A stretch of DNA of 36,285 nt. Source: Duganella sp. (GTDB lineage Bacteria > Pseudomonadota > Gammaproteobacteria > Burkholderiales > Burkholderiaceae_D). The stretch lies in assembly GCA_026225475.1 (NCBI GenBank), contig JAMFSU010000090.1:1-36285 (forward strand), written 5' to 3'. Of this stretch, positions 1 to 8,679 are shown piece after piece. A program made the position numbers and the translations under genes. Each line of letters starts with the position of its first letter. Within the stretch, counting starts at the first letter, position 1. Under the pieces are notes generated by a model, which saw only the letters and a program-made list of their open reading frames with translations, had not been told where the DNA came from and did not search any database.

Positions 1-49
1 GAACCCCGCAGGGGCGATGCAGTAGCGGTCGCCTTTCTTTGCTTACCTA

Positions 50-69
50 TCTTTGGGCGAGACCAAAGA
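50..69. other. Short hairpin beside the tandem repeats
   Basis: A perfect 7-bp stem TCTTTGG (50-56) / CCAAAGA (63-69) closes a 6-nt loop. No T-run follows on either strand, so it is not a clear intrinsic terminator. It may be part of the same dispersed repeat as the flanking 47-bp copies. The rest of 1-264 holds no gene I can support. Confidence 0.4.
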
Positions 70-74
70 AAGTG

Positions 75-189
75 AGCGGCTGCCGGGCCGCCCCCGGCTA
101 GGTCGTCCGAAGAAAACAAAGAGTCAATTACGCACTGAGGTAAGCGGCTGGCGGGTCGCTCCCGGCTAGGTTGTCCGAAGAAAACACAG
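75..189. repeat. Tandem pair of imperfect 47-bp direct repeats, 68-bp period
   Basis: Copies lie at 75-121 and 143-189 and differ at 5 of 47 positions by direct comparison. Both contain a GC-rich inverted core (CCGGG...CCCGG type) followed by an AAGAAAAC tail. They lie beyond the 3' end of the leftward regulator operon, in sequence with no supported gene. Such elements are often dispersed intergenic repeats in Burkholderiales genomes, but copy number elsewhere cannot be seen from this window. Confidence 0.75.
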
Positions 190-264
190 CATCAGCAACT
201 AAGAAAACCAAGCAAACCAAGAAAAAAATGACTGTTATTTAGACACGGAACAGCATTACGACGC

Positions 265-969
265 CTAACGGGCTCCGGCCTTCAAACGGCGCGCTGCATT
301 GATCATATGCATCTGCGCCGCCGCTTGTGCCTGGGTGGCGTCGCCAGCACGGATCGCGGCGGCGATGGCATCATGCTCTTCGCGCACTTGCAGCGAGAAG
401 TCCTCGCGCAAGGCTTCATTGGCGCGCGTGACGGCGGTAGCGGCTTCGAGAAATTGATCAAGGAAGCGTAAGGTCTTGAGTAAAAACGGATTGCCGGTCG
501 CCTCGGCGATGCAGCGATGAAAGATCACATCCGCATGCACGCCGTCACCACCCTGGCTGGTGATGCGATGCAAGTCGTCGAGCGCTGTTTCGATGGCGGC
601 CAGTTGTGCGTTGCTGCGCCTCACCGCAGCCAGCGCGGCAATCTCGGACTCGATGGCACGGCGCAATTCAATGATCTGAATCACCGCCTGCTGCGAATCG
701 ACTTCTCCAGCCAGAATCTTCAACGGCCAGGTCCAGGCCGCGCTGCTGACGAAGACACCACTGCCCTGCTGCGGCACCACGACGCCGTCATTCTTCAAGC
801 GCGACATGGCCTCTCGCACCACCGTACGGCTGACGCCAAATTGGCGAGACAATTCCGGCTCGGGCGGCAACTTGGCGCCGCGCGGGTAGATGCCTGATTC
901 GATCTGCTGCAACAATGCACTGGTCAGTTTGTCTGCCAGCGTCAGGCTTGCTTCTAGTTTTTCAAACAC
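265..969 (-). CDS. GntR-family (FadR/FCD subfamily) transcriptional regulator
   Basis: Cytoplasmic DNA-binding regulator of about 234 residues. An N-terminal winged helix-turn-helix (about residues 10-75) contains the family pattern GAKLPPEPELSRQFGVSRTV and the wing VVPQQGSGVFV. The C-terminal helical FCD domain has the ligand/metal-site residues in DVIFH and the later EEHDAI. FCD regulators usually sense an organic acid or sugar acid and repress catabolic operons. I chose a GTG start at 969 because a GGGGG ribosome-binding tract lies 4 nt upstream and residue 1 then fits the family's short N-terminus; the longer ATG at 1059 would run 53 bp into the lactonase gene and add an atypical leader. 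It is the last gene of the sugar operon and probably controls it; the ligand is unknown. Confidence 0.88.
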   Translation of the reverse strand: MFEKLEASLTLADKLTSALLQQIESGIYPRGAKLPPEPELSRQFGVSRTVVREAMSRLKNDGVVVPQQGSGVFVSSAAWTWPLKILAGEVDSQQAVIQIIELRRAIESEIAALAAVRRSNAQLAAIETALDDLHRITSQGGDGVHADVIFHRCIAEATGNPFLLKTLRFLDQFLEAATAVTRANEALREDFSLQVREEHDAIAAAIRAGDATQAQAAAQMHMINAARRLKAGAR

Positions 970-1006
970 GCTGCCCCCTTGCCTGCTCGCCACTCGGCAC
1001 CATTGA

Positions 1007-1936
1007 TCAGCGCGCCGAATGCGGTCGCACAGCGCCATTGACGCCAACATAGACGGCATACACCGAGGTCGTCGCGGTGATGAATAAACGATTGTTGCGC
1101 GCCCCGCCGAAGGTCAGATTGGATACCACTTCAGGCAAACGGATCTTGCCCAGCAAGCTGCCATCGGGCGCATAACAATGTACGCCATCGCCGGCACTGG
1201 TCCAGATATTGCCGTGCTCATCGAGCCGAAAGCCATCGGCCAGGCCCGGATTGATCTCGGCAAACACGCGACCATGCTGCAATTGTCCGTTTTCGCCAAC
1301 CGCGAACACCCGAATATGATGCGGACCATCTTCGCGATGCGTCTGACCGGTATCGGCGATGTAGAGCAGGCTTTCGTCGGGTGAAAACGCCAGGCCATTG
1401 GGACGTTCGAAATCGTCGGCAACAAGGTGCAACTCCAGACTTTCGCCATCGATGCGATAGACGTTGCAGGCGCCGATTTCACTGTCGCTGCGATAGCCTT
1501 CGTAGTTGCTGTTGATGCCGTAATCAGGGTCGGAAAACCAGATCGAACCATCCGATTTGACCACCACATCATTCGGCGAATTGAGGCGCTTTCCCTGCCA
1601 GTGCGATGCCAGCACGGTCAAGCTGCCGTCATGTTCGGTGCGCACCACGCGCCGACCGCCATGCTCGCAACTGACCAACCGGCCTTCGCGATCAACGGTG
1701 CCGCCATTGGTGAAATTGGATGGCCGCCGGAACACGCCAACGCCGACTTCCGGCACCCAGCGCATCATGCGGTTGTTGGGAATATCACTCCAGATCAATT
1801 GATCTGCCGCCGGAAAATACACTGGCCCTTCGGTCCACAAGCAGCCGGTGTGGAGCCGTTCAATGGTGGTTGTGGTAAACACCATGCGACGAAAACGCGG
1901 GTCGAAAAATTCAAATTTGCATTCTGCTTCTGACAT
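1007..1936 (-). CDS. SMP-30/gluconolactonase family sugar lactone hydrolase
   Basis: Six-bladed beta-propeller enzyme of 309 residues. Visible family features are the metal-ligand Glu in WTEGPVYF, the NSPNDVVV segment (Asn/Asp) and PNGLAFSPDESLLYIADT, which carries the conserved Asn and Asp of the SMP-30 metal site. Members hydrolyse sugar lactones such as gluconolactone, xylonolactone or arabinonolactone in the cytoplasm. The ATG at 1936 is preferred over the upstream in-frame ATG at 1978 because AGAGGA sits about 6 nt before it. It lies between the sugar permease and the regulator on the same strand, suggesting it opens the lactone formed after oxidation of the imported sugar. No sugar dehydrogenase is encoded next to it, so the substrate cannot be named. 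Confidence 0.88.
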   Translation of the reverse strand: MSEAECKFEFFDPRFRRMVFTTTTIERLHTGCLWTEGPVYFPAADQLIWSDIPNNRMMRWVPEVGVGVFRRPSNFTNGGTVDREGRLVSCEHGGRRVVRTEHDGSLTVLASHWQGKRLNSPNDVVVKSDGSIWFSDPDYGINSNYEGYRSDSEIGACNVYRIDGESLELHLVADDFERPNGLAFSPDESLLYIADTGQTHREDGPHHIRVFAVGENGQLQHGRVFAEINPGLADGFRLDEHGNIWTSAGDGVHCYAPDGSLLGKIRLPEVVSNLTFGGARNNRLFITATTSVYAVYVGVNGAVRPHSAR

Positions 1937-2009
1937 GCTGATTCCTCTATTCATGAAATGGCGCGCCAGGTGCGCCAACCAACTACGAGCGATGTGTTGT
2001 CAACGGCGT

Positions 2010-2951
2010 TCAGCGATATTGACGGCGCTGGCCGGACAGCACGATCACCAGGATGATGATCAAACCGGAGAACACCGAACGCGCACCGGCGCTCAAGCCG
2101 ACTACGTTGAGCAAGGTATTGGTGAAATACAGCAACAAGGCTGCGCCCCAGATGCCGGGCACGCTGGCGCGACCGCCAGAGACATTGGTACCGCCGATGA
2201 CCACCACTGCCACCGACATCAGCAAATATTCATTGCCCATGTCGAGCGTGGCGCCGCCGCTGAAGCCGGCAATCAATAACGCGGTGCAGCTGGCGAACAA
2301 GGCACTGGCGACATAGCACAGGCAACGAATGCGCTCGACAGCAACCCCGGCCAGCCAGGCAGCACGGGCATTTTGTCCGACCGCCGACAGGCGCCGGCCA
2401 AACAAGGTGCGCGACAGCCATGCCGCCAGCAACAGACTGATGACCAAGGCCACCCAGGCCACCTGCGGCACTTGCGCCAGCCAGCCGGTGGCGAAGCTTC
2501 CCATGGCCTGCGGCGGTGCAATTTTGAGCCCCTGGCCGAAGTGGATCGCCAGCGATTGCAGCATGAAACTCGACGACATGGTGGCGATGATCGGCGGAAT
2601 CTGCAGGATACGAATCAATAGATAGTTGGCCATGCCAACCGCCACGCCGACACCCAGTGCGCTGAGGATTCCCAGTCCGATCTGCGCATCATCGCCACCC
2701 ATGACGCGCATGGCTACGGCGCCGGCGAGCGCAATGGTCGAGGGAATCGACAGATCGATATTGCCCGGTCCGCTGGTGACCACCAGCATCTGCCCGAGGC
2801 CGACCAGGATCATGAAGGCGCCAAAGGACAAGGCCGACAGACCGATGTTGACGGCGGCATCGCCGCCCGCCACCAGCAAGATGGCGCACCAGACCAATAG
2901 CGCGCCGATAAAGGACCAGACCCACGGCCGTTGCGAAAATGCTGCGCGCAT
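2010..2951 (-). CDS. Sugar ABC transporter permease (RbsC/BPD_transp_2 family)
   Basis: Inner-membrane permease of about 313 residues with many hydrophobic helices. It carries the family's central segment around LVGLGQMLVVTSGPGNIDLS and a glycine-rich GGTNVSGGRASVPG segment near the C-terminus, typical of ribose/galactose-type permeases. I use the ATG at 2951 because the ORF upstream of it lies in the preceding permease gene; the two genes are separated by a single base. Together with the adjacent permease it would form the heterodimeric membrane channel for the sugar taken up by this operon. Confidence 0.88.
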   Translation of the reverse strand: MRAAFSQRPWVWSFIGALLVWCAILLVAGGDAAVNIGLSALSFGAFMILVGLGQMLVVTSGPGNIDLSIPSTIALAGAVAMRVMGGDDAQIGLGILSALGVGVAVGMANYLLIRILQIPPIIATMSSSFMLQSLAIHFGQGLKIAPPQAMGSFATGWLAQVPQVAWVALVISLLLAAWLSRTLFGRRLSAVGQNARAAWLAGVAVERIRCLCYVASALFASCTALLIAGFSGGATLDMGNEYLLMSVAVVVIGGTNVSGGRASVPGIWGAALLLYFTNTLLNVVGLSAGARSVFSGLIIILVIVLSGQRRQYR

Positions 2952-2952
2952 G

Positions 2953-3885
2953 TCAGGCTCCCCGGCGCGCCAGCAGCGCACGCAATGACAACACCACAAT
3001 CAGAATCGCGCCCTGCAAGCCGACCTGCCATTTCGGCGCGATGCTCAGAAACGACAAGAACGATGCCGCAATGCCCAAGGTCATCGCCCCCAATACCGCA
3101 CCGATCGGCGAGACCCGGCCGCCGACGAAATTACCACCGCCGAGAATGACGGCGGCAATCGACACCAGCGTATAGCGCTGGGCGATGTTGGCATCGGCCG
3201 ATGTGGTCAGGCCGACTAGCGTCAGCGCCGACAGGATGCCCAACAATCCTGCCAGCGCATACATGATGGCTTTGGACTTGAGCACCGAGCCGCCGCTGCG
3301 CAGGATCGCTTTGGGACTGCCGCCGGCACCGCGCAGACGTACGCCGCGCGACGAACGCATCAGATACCAGTGCGCTAGCGTGGCGATCAGCAGGCTGTAA
3401 ATGATGGGCGTGGGAATCACTGGCATGGCGAAATTCATGACGTCTTGCAGCCATTGCGGCGTGACCCCGCCCGGCGTCGGCATTAGCACCAGCGCCCAGC
3501 CGCTCCAGACGAATGACAAACCCAGCGTGACCACAATCGACGGCAGATTGAACATTTCCACCAGCACGCCGACGGCGGCATAGATGATTACGCATGCGAT
3601 CAGGGCGGCAATCGCCAGCAGCGGCTGTTGCGGCAACCAGGTCACGGCGATGCAGGCGGCCAGGCTGACGAAGGCGCCGATCGACAGGTCCAGATCGTTG
3701 ACCGTGATGATGCATAGCTGCGCCAGGGTCGCCAGGATCATCGGCACTGCCAGGCTCAACAGCAAGCCAAGGCCGAAGTAACTCATGGTGTTGGGGTTGA
3801 TCCAGAAGATCGGTACCAAGACTGCCGCCAGTGAAAAAAACGGCAGCAGCAAGGTTTGTATTTCCGTGCGTGAGATGCGCATCAT
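2953..3885 (-). CDS. Sugar ABC transporter permease (RbsC/BPD_transp_2 family), second subunit
   Basis: Inner-membrane permease of 310 residues, starting MMRISRTEIQT. It contains LAQLCIITVNDLDLSIGAFV, the conserved loop of the ribose-type permease family (usually GGIDLS; here NDLDLS), and the C-terminal glycine-rich VILGGGNFVGGRVSPIGAV. The start overlaps the ATPase stop by 4 bp, giving translational coupling. Two distinct permeases in one operon implies a heteromeric channel, unlike the RbsC homodimer. Confidence 0.9.
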   Translation of the reverse strand: MMRISRTEIQTLLLPFFSLAAVLVPIFWINPNTMSYFGLGLLLSLAVPMILATLAQLCIITVNDLDLSIGAFVSLAACIAVTWLPQQPLLAIAALIACVIIYAAVGVLVEMFNLPSIVVTLGLSFVWSGWALVLMPTPGGVTPQWLQDVMNFAMPVIPTPIIYSLLIATLAHWYLMRSSRGVRLRGAGGSPKAILRSGGSVLKSKAIMYALAGLLGILSALTLVGLTTSADANIAQRYTLVSIAAVILGGGNFVGGRVSPIGAVLGAMTLGIAASFLSFLSIAPKWQVGLQGAILIVVLSLRALLARRGA

Positions 3886-5357
3886 GCCAGCGCTCCAAAT
3901 GAGGCTGCAATCACCCGTTCTTCGGACAAGTCATCGCGTGCAATGTCGAGGGTGATTTGCTGTTGATAGAAAACGTAGGTCTTGTCGCAATAGGCCAGTT
4001 CGTCGTTTTCCGTGGTGTACCAGATGAAGGTGCGCCCTTGTGCTGCTTCGGCACGGATTAGACGGTACATGTCGACTTTGGTGGCAAAATCGACGCCGCG
4101 CATGGGGTCATCCATCAGGATCAATTCAGCATCGGATGACAAGGCACGGGCAAACAAGACCTTTTGCTGGTTACCACCCGACAGCGACAGGATGTTGTTG
4201 TGCATGTCCTGGGTGCGGATATCGACCCGCTGATGCCAGTCTTTGGCCAGCGCCGCTTCACGGTCGCGGTCGATGACACCCAACCAGCGCCGGATGCCAG
4301 CTTTGGTCAAGGCCGGCAAACTGCGCAAGGACAGATTGTCAGCAATGCTCCAGAGCGGGAAATTGCCATCCTTGACACGATCACCGGCGACGAAGGCGGT
4401 GCGGATCGCGGCCCGGTGTTCGGTAAACAGCTTGACCAGCATTTCCGTCTGCCCCTGCCCGGCCAGACCGGACAAGCCAATCACCTGGCCGCGCGGAATG
4501 CGCAAATGCGGCACTGGCGAGCCAGGCATGGCGACGTCGAGCAGCAGCCCGGCAGCAATAGCGGCGCTGGTACCGCAGGCCTGTCTGGTCGCGCTGCTGG
4601 CGGCGCTTTCTATTTTGTCCTGATCGGCATGCCCCATGGCTTGCACCAGTGCAGCACGGTCCAGCTTGGCGGCGACTTGTTGCAACACCAGTTGACCATC
4701 GCGCATGACGGCGATATCGGTGCAGCAGTCAAAAATCTCACCCAGCATATGGGAGATGAACACCACGCTCAGGCCCGCTTGCAAGCGACGCTGGATAAAG
4801 CCGGTCAATTTGCGCGCCGTCACCGCGTCCAGACTGGAAGTTGGCTCATCGAGTATCAGCAGCCGCAGTGGTTGATCGACCACGGTGAAGGCACAGGCGA
4901 TTTCGACCATTTGCCGTTGCGTCAGCGTCAATTCACCAACGCTGCGATCGGCATCAATGCCGTGCTCGCCAAAAATTTCGTCCAGTTGCGCCGCGATCAA
5001 TGCGCGCGCACGCTTGCGCCAGCCCCAGCCGCGCAATGCCGGATGAAATACGCACAGGTTTTCGGCCACGCTCAGATTGAGGCACAACGACAATTCCTGG
5101 AACACGCAACGCACGCCGTGACGATAGGCCAGCTGCGGTGTATACGCCGGCAACGCCACGCCATCGATCAGAATCTGCCCCTGATCCGGTGCGAAAACGC
5201 CTGCCAGCACATTCATCAAGGTCGACTTGCCGGCGCCGTTATGGCCGACCAGACCCCAGCATTGACCCGCATCGATTGCCAGACTGACCGTCTGCAAGGC
5301 GCGCACCGGTCCGAATGACTTGGCAATATTGCTCAAGCTGCATAAGACATTTGACAT
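3882..5357 (-). CDS. Sugar ABC transporter ATP-binding protein, two nucleotide-binding domains (RbsA/MglA-like)
   Basis: Cytoplasmic ATPase of about 491 residues with two fused nucleotide-binding domains, as in ribose/galactose importers. Domain 1 has Walker A GHNGAGKST (residues 38-46), a degenerate signature ELTLTQRQMVEIA and Walker B LLILDEPTSSLD. Domain 2 has a degenerate P-loop (GLAGQGQTE) but an intact signature LSGGNQQKVLFARAL and a Walker B ending LMDDPMRGVD, so Asp replaces the usual catalytic Glu. Asymmetric sites are common in this family. I start at the ATG at 5357, matching the family N-terminus; the upstream in-frame ATG at 5423 would lengthen the protein into the intercistronic hairpin region. 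Confidence 0.9.
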   Translation of the reverse strand: MSNVLCSLSNIAKSFGPVRALQTVSLAIDAGQCWGLVGHNGAGKSTLMNVLAGVFAPDQGQILIDGVALPAYTPQLAYRHGVRCVFQELSLCLNLSVAENLCVFHPALRGWGWRKRARALIAAQLDEIFGEHGIDADRSVGELTLTQRQMVEIACAFTVVDQPLRLLILDEPTSSLDAVTARKLTGFIQRRLQAGLSVVFISHMLGEIFDCCTDIAVMRDGQLVLQQVAAKLDRAALVQAMGHADQDKIESAASSATRQACGTSAAIAAGLLLDVAMPGSPVPHLRIPRGQVIGLSGLAGQGQTEMLVKLFTEHRAAIRTAFVAGDRVKDGNFPLWSIADNLSLRSLPALTKAGIRRWLGVIDRDREAALAKDWHQRVDIRTQDMHNNILSLSGGNQQKVLFARALSSDAELILMDDPMRGVDFATKVDMYRLIRAEAAQGRTFIWYTTENDELAYCDKTYVFYQQQITLDIARDDLSEERVIAASFGALA

Positions 5358-5422
5358 GAATTTCTCTCTGAAAAACGACCGCGCAGGCACGTACAACCTG
5401 CCGTTGCCGGTGCGGCCAAGCA

Positions 5423-5453
5423 CGCAGCGACCGGCGATACTTGCCGGGCTGCG
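5423..5453 (-). promoter_or_regulatory. Intercistronic hairpin after the binding-protein gene
   Basis: In the 112-bp gap between binding-protein and ATPase genes, CGCAGC (5423-5428) pairs with GCTGCG (5448-5453) and CCGGC (5431-5435) with GCCGG (5443-5447), with a 2-nt bulge and 7-nt loop. There is no following T-run on the minus strand. Hairpins at this place in sugar ABC operons often protect the binding-protein mRNA and raise its level over the membrane genes; that role here is inferred from position. Confidence 0.55.
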
Positions 5454-5469
5454 CTGTCAGCGATGTTGC

Positions 5470-6516
5470 TTATTTCTTTTGATCGAGCAGCTTGATCGTT
5501 TCGTCGAGTGAGAACGTGATATCGCCCACGCCACCAGCCGGTGTCTTGGCCAGGGCGCCTGGCAACTGCGCTTCGCTTAGCTTGAGCATCGGTGCCACGA
5601 TATCGATGTCTTTGGGGATTTTTTTACCGGCCAGCACTTGCTGTGCAACCCAGAAGGCCACGCTGACGGCGCCCGGCGGATTGGACGCAGAATAAGTCTT
5701 GTAGCCGCCGGCGGCCTGGGTCTTCCACCATTGCAATTCGTCTTCGCGATTGCCGAGGATGATGATAGGAATCGGACGATTGGCCGCCTTGAAGGCTTGC
5801 GCTGCGCCATAGCCATCGCCGCCCTGCGTCACCACGCCATCCACTTTGGGCAAGGTCGGCAAGATGCCGGAGACGGCTTTTTGCGCCGGTGCCTGGGCCC
5901 AGTCGCCATTGACCGAGCCGACCAGCTTGAGACCGGGATGCTTCTTCAAGCCATTCATGACGCCGGTGTGAATTTCGCCGTCAACCGAGACGCCGGCCAG
6001 GCCGCGAATTTCGAGGATATTGCCCTTGCCGCCCAGACGCTCGGCCAGATAATCGACTTGCGCTTCACCCAGCTTCTGAAAGTCAAAGGTGACGCGATAG
6101 GCGCAGGGTTCGGTGACGATACCGTCATACGAAACCACCACCACGCCGGCGGCGCAGGCTTTCTTGATGGTGCCGTTGAGGGCGGTCGGCGAGGAGGCAT
6201 CGATGACGATGGCATTGAAGCCCTGCAAGATCATGTTCTGAATCTGCTGGGCTTGCTCGGTGGCCTGATTTTCAGCCGTGGTGAAGGACGGTGCCGCGGC
6301 GATCAGCTTGCGCTTGACGGCATCCGCGGCAGTCGCATCCCAGCTCTTGAGCATCGATTGCCGCCAGGCATTGGCGGCGTAATTGTTCGACAGCGCGATT
6401 TTCTTGCCGGACGTGTCGCCGGTGGCGATCTGGGCTTGTGCTGGAAAGGCCGCAACAATGGCGGCTGCGGTGGCGGTGAACGTGACAACGGAACACGCGA
6501 ACTTGAAAAGTTTCAT
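5470..6516 (-). CDS. Periplasmic sugar-binding protein (Peripla_BP_4, ribose-type)
   Basis: Secreted substrate-binding protein of 348 residues feeding the ABC importer. A Sec signal peptide (about residues 1-28, ending AQA) precedes a two-lobe type I periplasmic-binding fold. Recognisable family segments are IQNMILQGFNAIVIDASSPT (first lobe), VVVVSYDGIV and GVVTQGGDGYGAAQAFKA (second lobe). AAGGAGAC lies 5 nt before the ATG. It is the first gene of the leftward operon and is preceded by a strong promoter. The ligand is not deducible from sequence alone; the adjacent lactonase suggests an aldose. Confidence 0.9.
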   Translation of the reverse strand: MKLFKFACSVVTFTATAAAIVAAFPAQAQIATGDTSGKKIALSNNYAANAWRQSMLKSWDATAADAVKRKLIAAAPSFTTAENQATEQAQQIQNMILQGFNAIVIDASSPTALNGTIKKACAAGVVVVSYDGIVTEPCAYRVTFDFQKLGEAQVDYLAERLGGKGNILEIRGLAGVSVDGEIHTGVMNGLKKHPGLKLVGSVNGDWAQAPAQKAVSGILPTLPKVDGVVTQGGDGYGAAQAFKAANRPIPIIILGNREDELQWWKTQAAGGYKTYSASNPPGAVSVAFWVAQQVLAGKKIPKDIDIVAPMLKLSEAQLPGALAKTPAGGVGDITFSLDETIKLLDQKK

Positions 6517-6632
6517 GCAAAGTCTCCTTGAACCTGCTCTATCGGCAGGTGCTATTCATTGTTGTGGGGCACGTGATCGAGGTGGCCTGACGGCCGATGC
6601 TTTCCTAGAGCCCTCTCTCAAGTGGTAAGGTC

Positions 6633-6661
6633 ATCATATGAATATTTTTTCTAGGTGTCAA
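6633..6661 (-). promoter_or_regulatory. Sigma70-type promoter for the sugar-transport operon
   Basis: On the minus strand a consensus -35 TTGACA (6656-6661) is followed by a 17-bp spacer and a -10 TATGAT (6633-6638), five of six consensus bases. It lies about 117 bp upstream of the binding-protein ATG. This is the best-matching promoter I could find by eye in the window. Confidence 0.75.
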
Positions 6662-6669
6662 TAATCGTT

Positions 6670-6682
6670 GATGCTAGACATC
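6670..6682. promoter_or_regulatory. Candidate operator palindrome next to the -35 box
   Basis: GATG-CTAGA-CATC is an interrupted palindrome 8 bp upstream of the -35 hexamer of the sugar-operon promoter. It could bind the operon's GntR/FCD regulator, but it does not match the TGGTNNNACCA FadR-type box, so the assignment is only positional. Confidence 0.3.
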
Positions 6683-6885
6683 TTTCGAAAATCATCCAAT
6701 CGAGGCCAACTCGCATTTCGACGCCACCAAACGCCACTACGTGCGCCGCAAACGCGGTAGCGCCATACTGCATCGCATCATAATCTTGTACACTTACGCC
6801 ACTCGCGCGCAACGCTTGGCTGCGGCCCATAAGCCTGTTTTAACGCCATCCTGGTTGCGCTAATGCATGAAACTTTTGGTGTTAC

Positions 6886-8007
6886 ATGGAACAACTCATC
6901 GTCTATATCATTCCGCTATTCATTCTCATGATCGCGGCGGAATTTGCCTACGGCTGGTTTAAGCAGCGCAATACCTATCGGCTCAGCGATGCCATCAGCA
7001 GTCTGAACCAGGGCTTGATCAGCCAGTTGGTGGCGCTGGTGACACAATTATTCCAGATCGGTTTGTACGCCATCGTCTATCGCCACGTGGCCCTGTTCCC
7101 GCAGGCGCCTTTCTGGCAGACCATACTGGGCTGGATCACGGCGATTGTGCTATTCGATTTCTTCGATTACTGGCTGCATCGCATGGGCCATGAAAACGCG
7201 CTGATGTGGGCAGCACATTCGGTCCATCATCAAAGCCAGGACTTCAATTTCACCACCGCGTTGCGGCAGGAAAGTACCGTCGTTTTCATCGGCTGGCTTT
7301 TTTATTTACCCATGGCAGTACTGGGCGTGTCACCCGAACAATTCGGCATTGCCGGTCTGGTCGTGCTGGTTTATCAGTTCTGGATCCATACCGAGCATAT
7401 CGGCAAGCTGGGCTGGTTTGACAAGGTATTTTCGTCGCCCTCCAACCATCGCGTGCATCACGCTGTCAACGATCAGTATCTGGACAAGAATTATGGCGGC
7501 ATGCTGGTCATCTGGGACCGCTTGTTCGGCACCTTTGCCGAAGAAGAGGACGCCTGCGTGTATGGCACACGCACGCAGTTGCAAAGCTGGAATCCGCTAT
7601 GGGCGGTGACCGGTGGCTATTGGCAGTTGGCAAAAACAGCACTGCAGATGCCGCGCTGGCAAGACAAATTGCAAGTTTGGTTCAAGCCGCCCGGCTGGTC
7701 TCCGGCGGACATGCCAGCCAGTGGTCCGGCCTTCGACCTTGAGCAGGCGCGAGTCCGTTATGACGTCGATCTGCCAGCCGGTGCGCAACTGCTGGCAGTA
7801 TTGCAATTTGCTTTGTTGCTGGCAGCAACCGCCATCTGCCTGTGGATTGCCGACGATATTTCGTACTGGCATCTACTGCTGGTATGCAGCGCCTTGCTGG
7901 TCGCCTTTTGGGCACTCGGCGCTTTTTTGCAACGCAGGCTTTCGGTGACAGCGGTATTACTCATTGATGTCGCCGTCAGCGCCGTGACGCTCTATACGCT
8001 GCGCTGA
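6886..8007 (+). CDS. Fatty acid hydroxylase / sterol desaturase superfamily membrane protein
   Basis: Membrane-bound di-iron oxygenase-type protein of 373 residues. Histidine boxes are H98RMGH102, H111SVHH115, H168TEH171 and H188RVHH192, the arrangement of the superfamily, set between transmembrane helices in the first 170 residues. The C-terminal 100 residues add further hydrophobic helices beyond the catalytic domain. Members oxidise lipids, alkylglycerols or carotenoids using O2. It sits alone between divergent and convergent neighbours, only 15 bp from the convergent response-regulator gene. The ribosome-binding site is weak. A link to lipid or polyene modification is possible given the region, but nothing here proves it. 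Confidence 0.88.
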   Translation: MEQLIVYIIPLFILMIAAEFAYGWFKQRNTYRLSDAISSLNQGLISQLVALVTQLFQIGLYAIVYRHVALFPQAPFWQTILGWITAIVLFDFFDYWLHRMGHENALMWAAHSVHHQSQDFNFTTALRQESTVVFIGWLFYLPMAVLGVSPEQFGIAGLVVLVYQFWIHTEHIGKLGWFDKVFSSPSNHRVHHAVNDQYLDKNYGGMLVIWDRLFGTFAEEEDACVYGTRTQLQSWNPLWAVTGGYWQLAKTALQMPRWQDKLQVWFKPPGWSPADMPASGPAFDLEQARVRYDVDLPAGAQLLAVLQFALLLAATAICLWIADDISYWHLLLVCSALLVAFWALGAFLQRRLSVTAVLLIDVAVSAVTLYTLR

Positions 8008-8022
8008 CTTGGTTTGTCACAC

Positions 8023-8679
8023 TCAGATCAAGCCAGTTGCGTAAGCATATTTGATCAGATCGGCATCGGTCGACAAACCCAACTTGCGCATGGCATTGTT
8101 TTTGTGCGTGCTGACCGTGCTTGGGGTGCGCGACAGACGGTCGCAGATATCACCGAGCGAACAGCCGCCGACAAATAGACGCACCACTTCCATCTCACTG
8201 ATCGTCAAATCCTTGGTTTGTGCGAATGCATCTCCGTGGGCCCAGCTCAGCTCCAGCTCGCCGCGCAGCGAGGAGGGAAAATACACCTGCTTGCCGTTTT
8301 GCGCGGTCTCAACCGCAGCAATCAATTCGCTAGTCTTTTCTTTTTTGCTGATGACCGAAAAAATTCCCATTCGATAGAGCCGTTTGACCACAGCACTATT
8401 ACTCATGGCCGTATAGATGATCAGTTTTGCCTTTGGATAATCCTGACGCAACCGCGATATCAAACCAAAACCATCGGACTCTTCACGCTCCGCCGTCTGC
8501 ATCGTGAAATCGGAAATGATCACCTCGCACGACGTCTGCTGCAACGCCGCCAGCAACGCGTCACCGGTTTCAGCCAAAATCGCGACGCTGACGCCGGGCA
8601 GTTTCCGCAACTCATTGTCCAACGCTTCCAACACCACCGGATGATCATCCGCAATGGCAATTTGCACCGACTTATTCAT
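8023..8679 (-). CDS. NarL/FixJ-type response regulator, RcsB-like
   Basis: Two-domain regulator of 218 residues. The receiver has the acidic pair D11-D12, phosphoacceptor D57 in IISDFTM, T90 and K112. The C-terminal LuxR-type helix-turn-helix (about 150-215) contains LTISEMEVVRLFVGGCSL and PSTVSTHKNNAMRKLGL. GGAGGTGCT precedes the ATG. No sensor kinase or phosphotransfer gene is adjacent, so it is an orphan in this window. Receiver order and the DFTM context resemble RcsB, an envelope-stress regulator, but this resemblance is by eye. Confidence 0.88.
   Translation of the reverse strand: MNKSVQIAIADDHPVVLEALDNELRKLPGVSVAILAETGDALLAALQQTSCEVIISDFTMQTAEREESDGFGLISRLRQDYPKAKLIIYTAMSNSAVVKRLYRMGIFSVISKKEKTSELIAAVETAQNGKQVYFPSSLRGELELSWAHGDAFAQTKDLTISEMEVVRLFVGGCSLGDICDRLSRTPSTVSTHKNNAMRKLGLSTDADLIKYAYATGLI

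Larger units (their letters stand above)
6517..6885. other. Divergent intergenic region (369 bp)
   Basis: The region separates the leftward sugar operon from the rightward hydroxylase gene. The left half holds the sugar-operon promoter and the adjacent palindrome. For the rightward gene I see no convincing promoter; a weak pair TTGGCT / TTTAAC at about 6816-6844 is the only candidate. No gene is evident. Confidence 0.6.

Noticed and set aside
4164..5318. Long plus-strand ORF (384 codons) opposite the ABC ATPase gene
   Set aside because: The minus strand carries Walker and signature motifs over the whole stretch; the plus frame shows no family pattern and is a by-product of GC-rich codon use.
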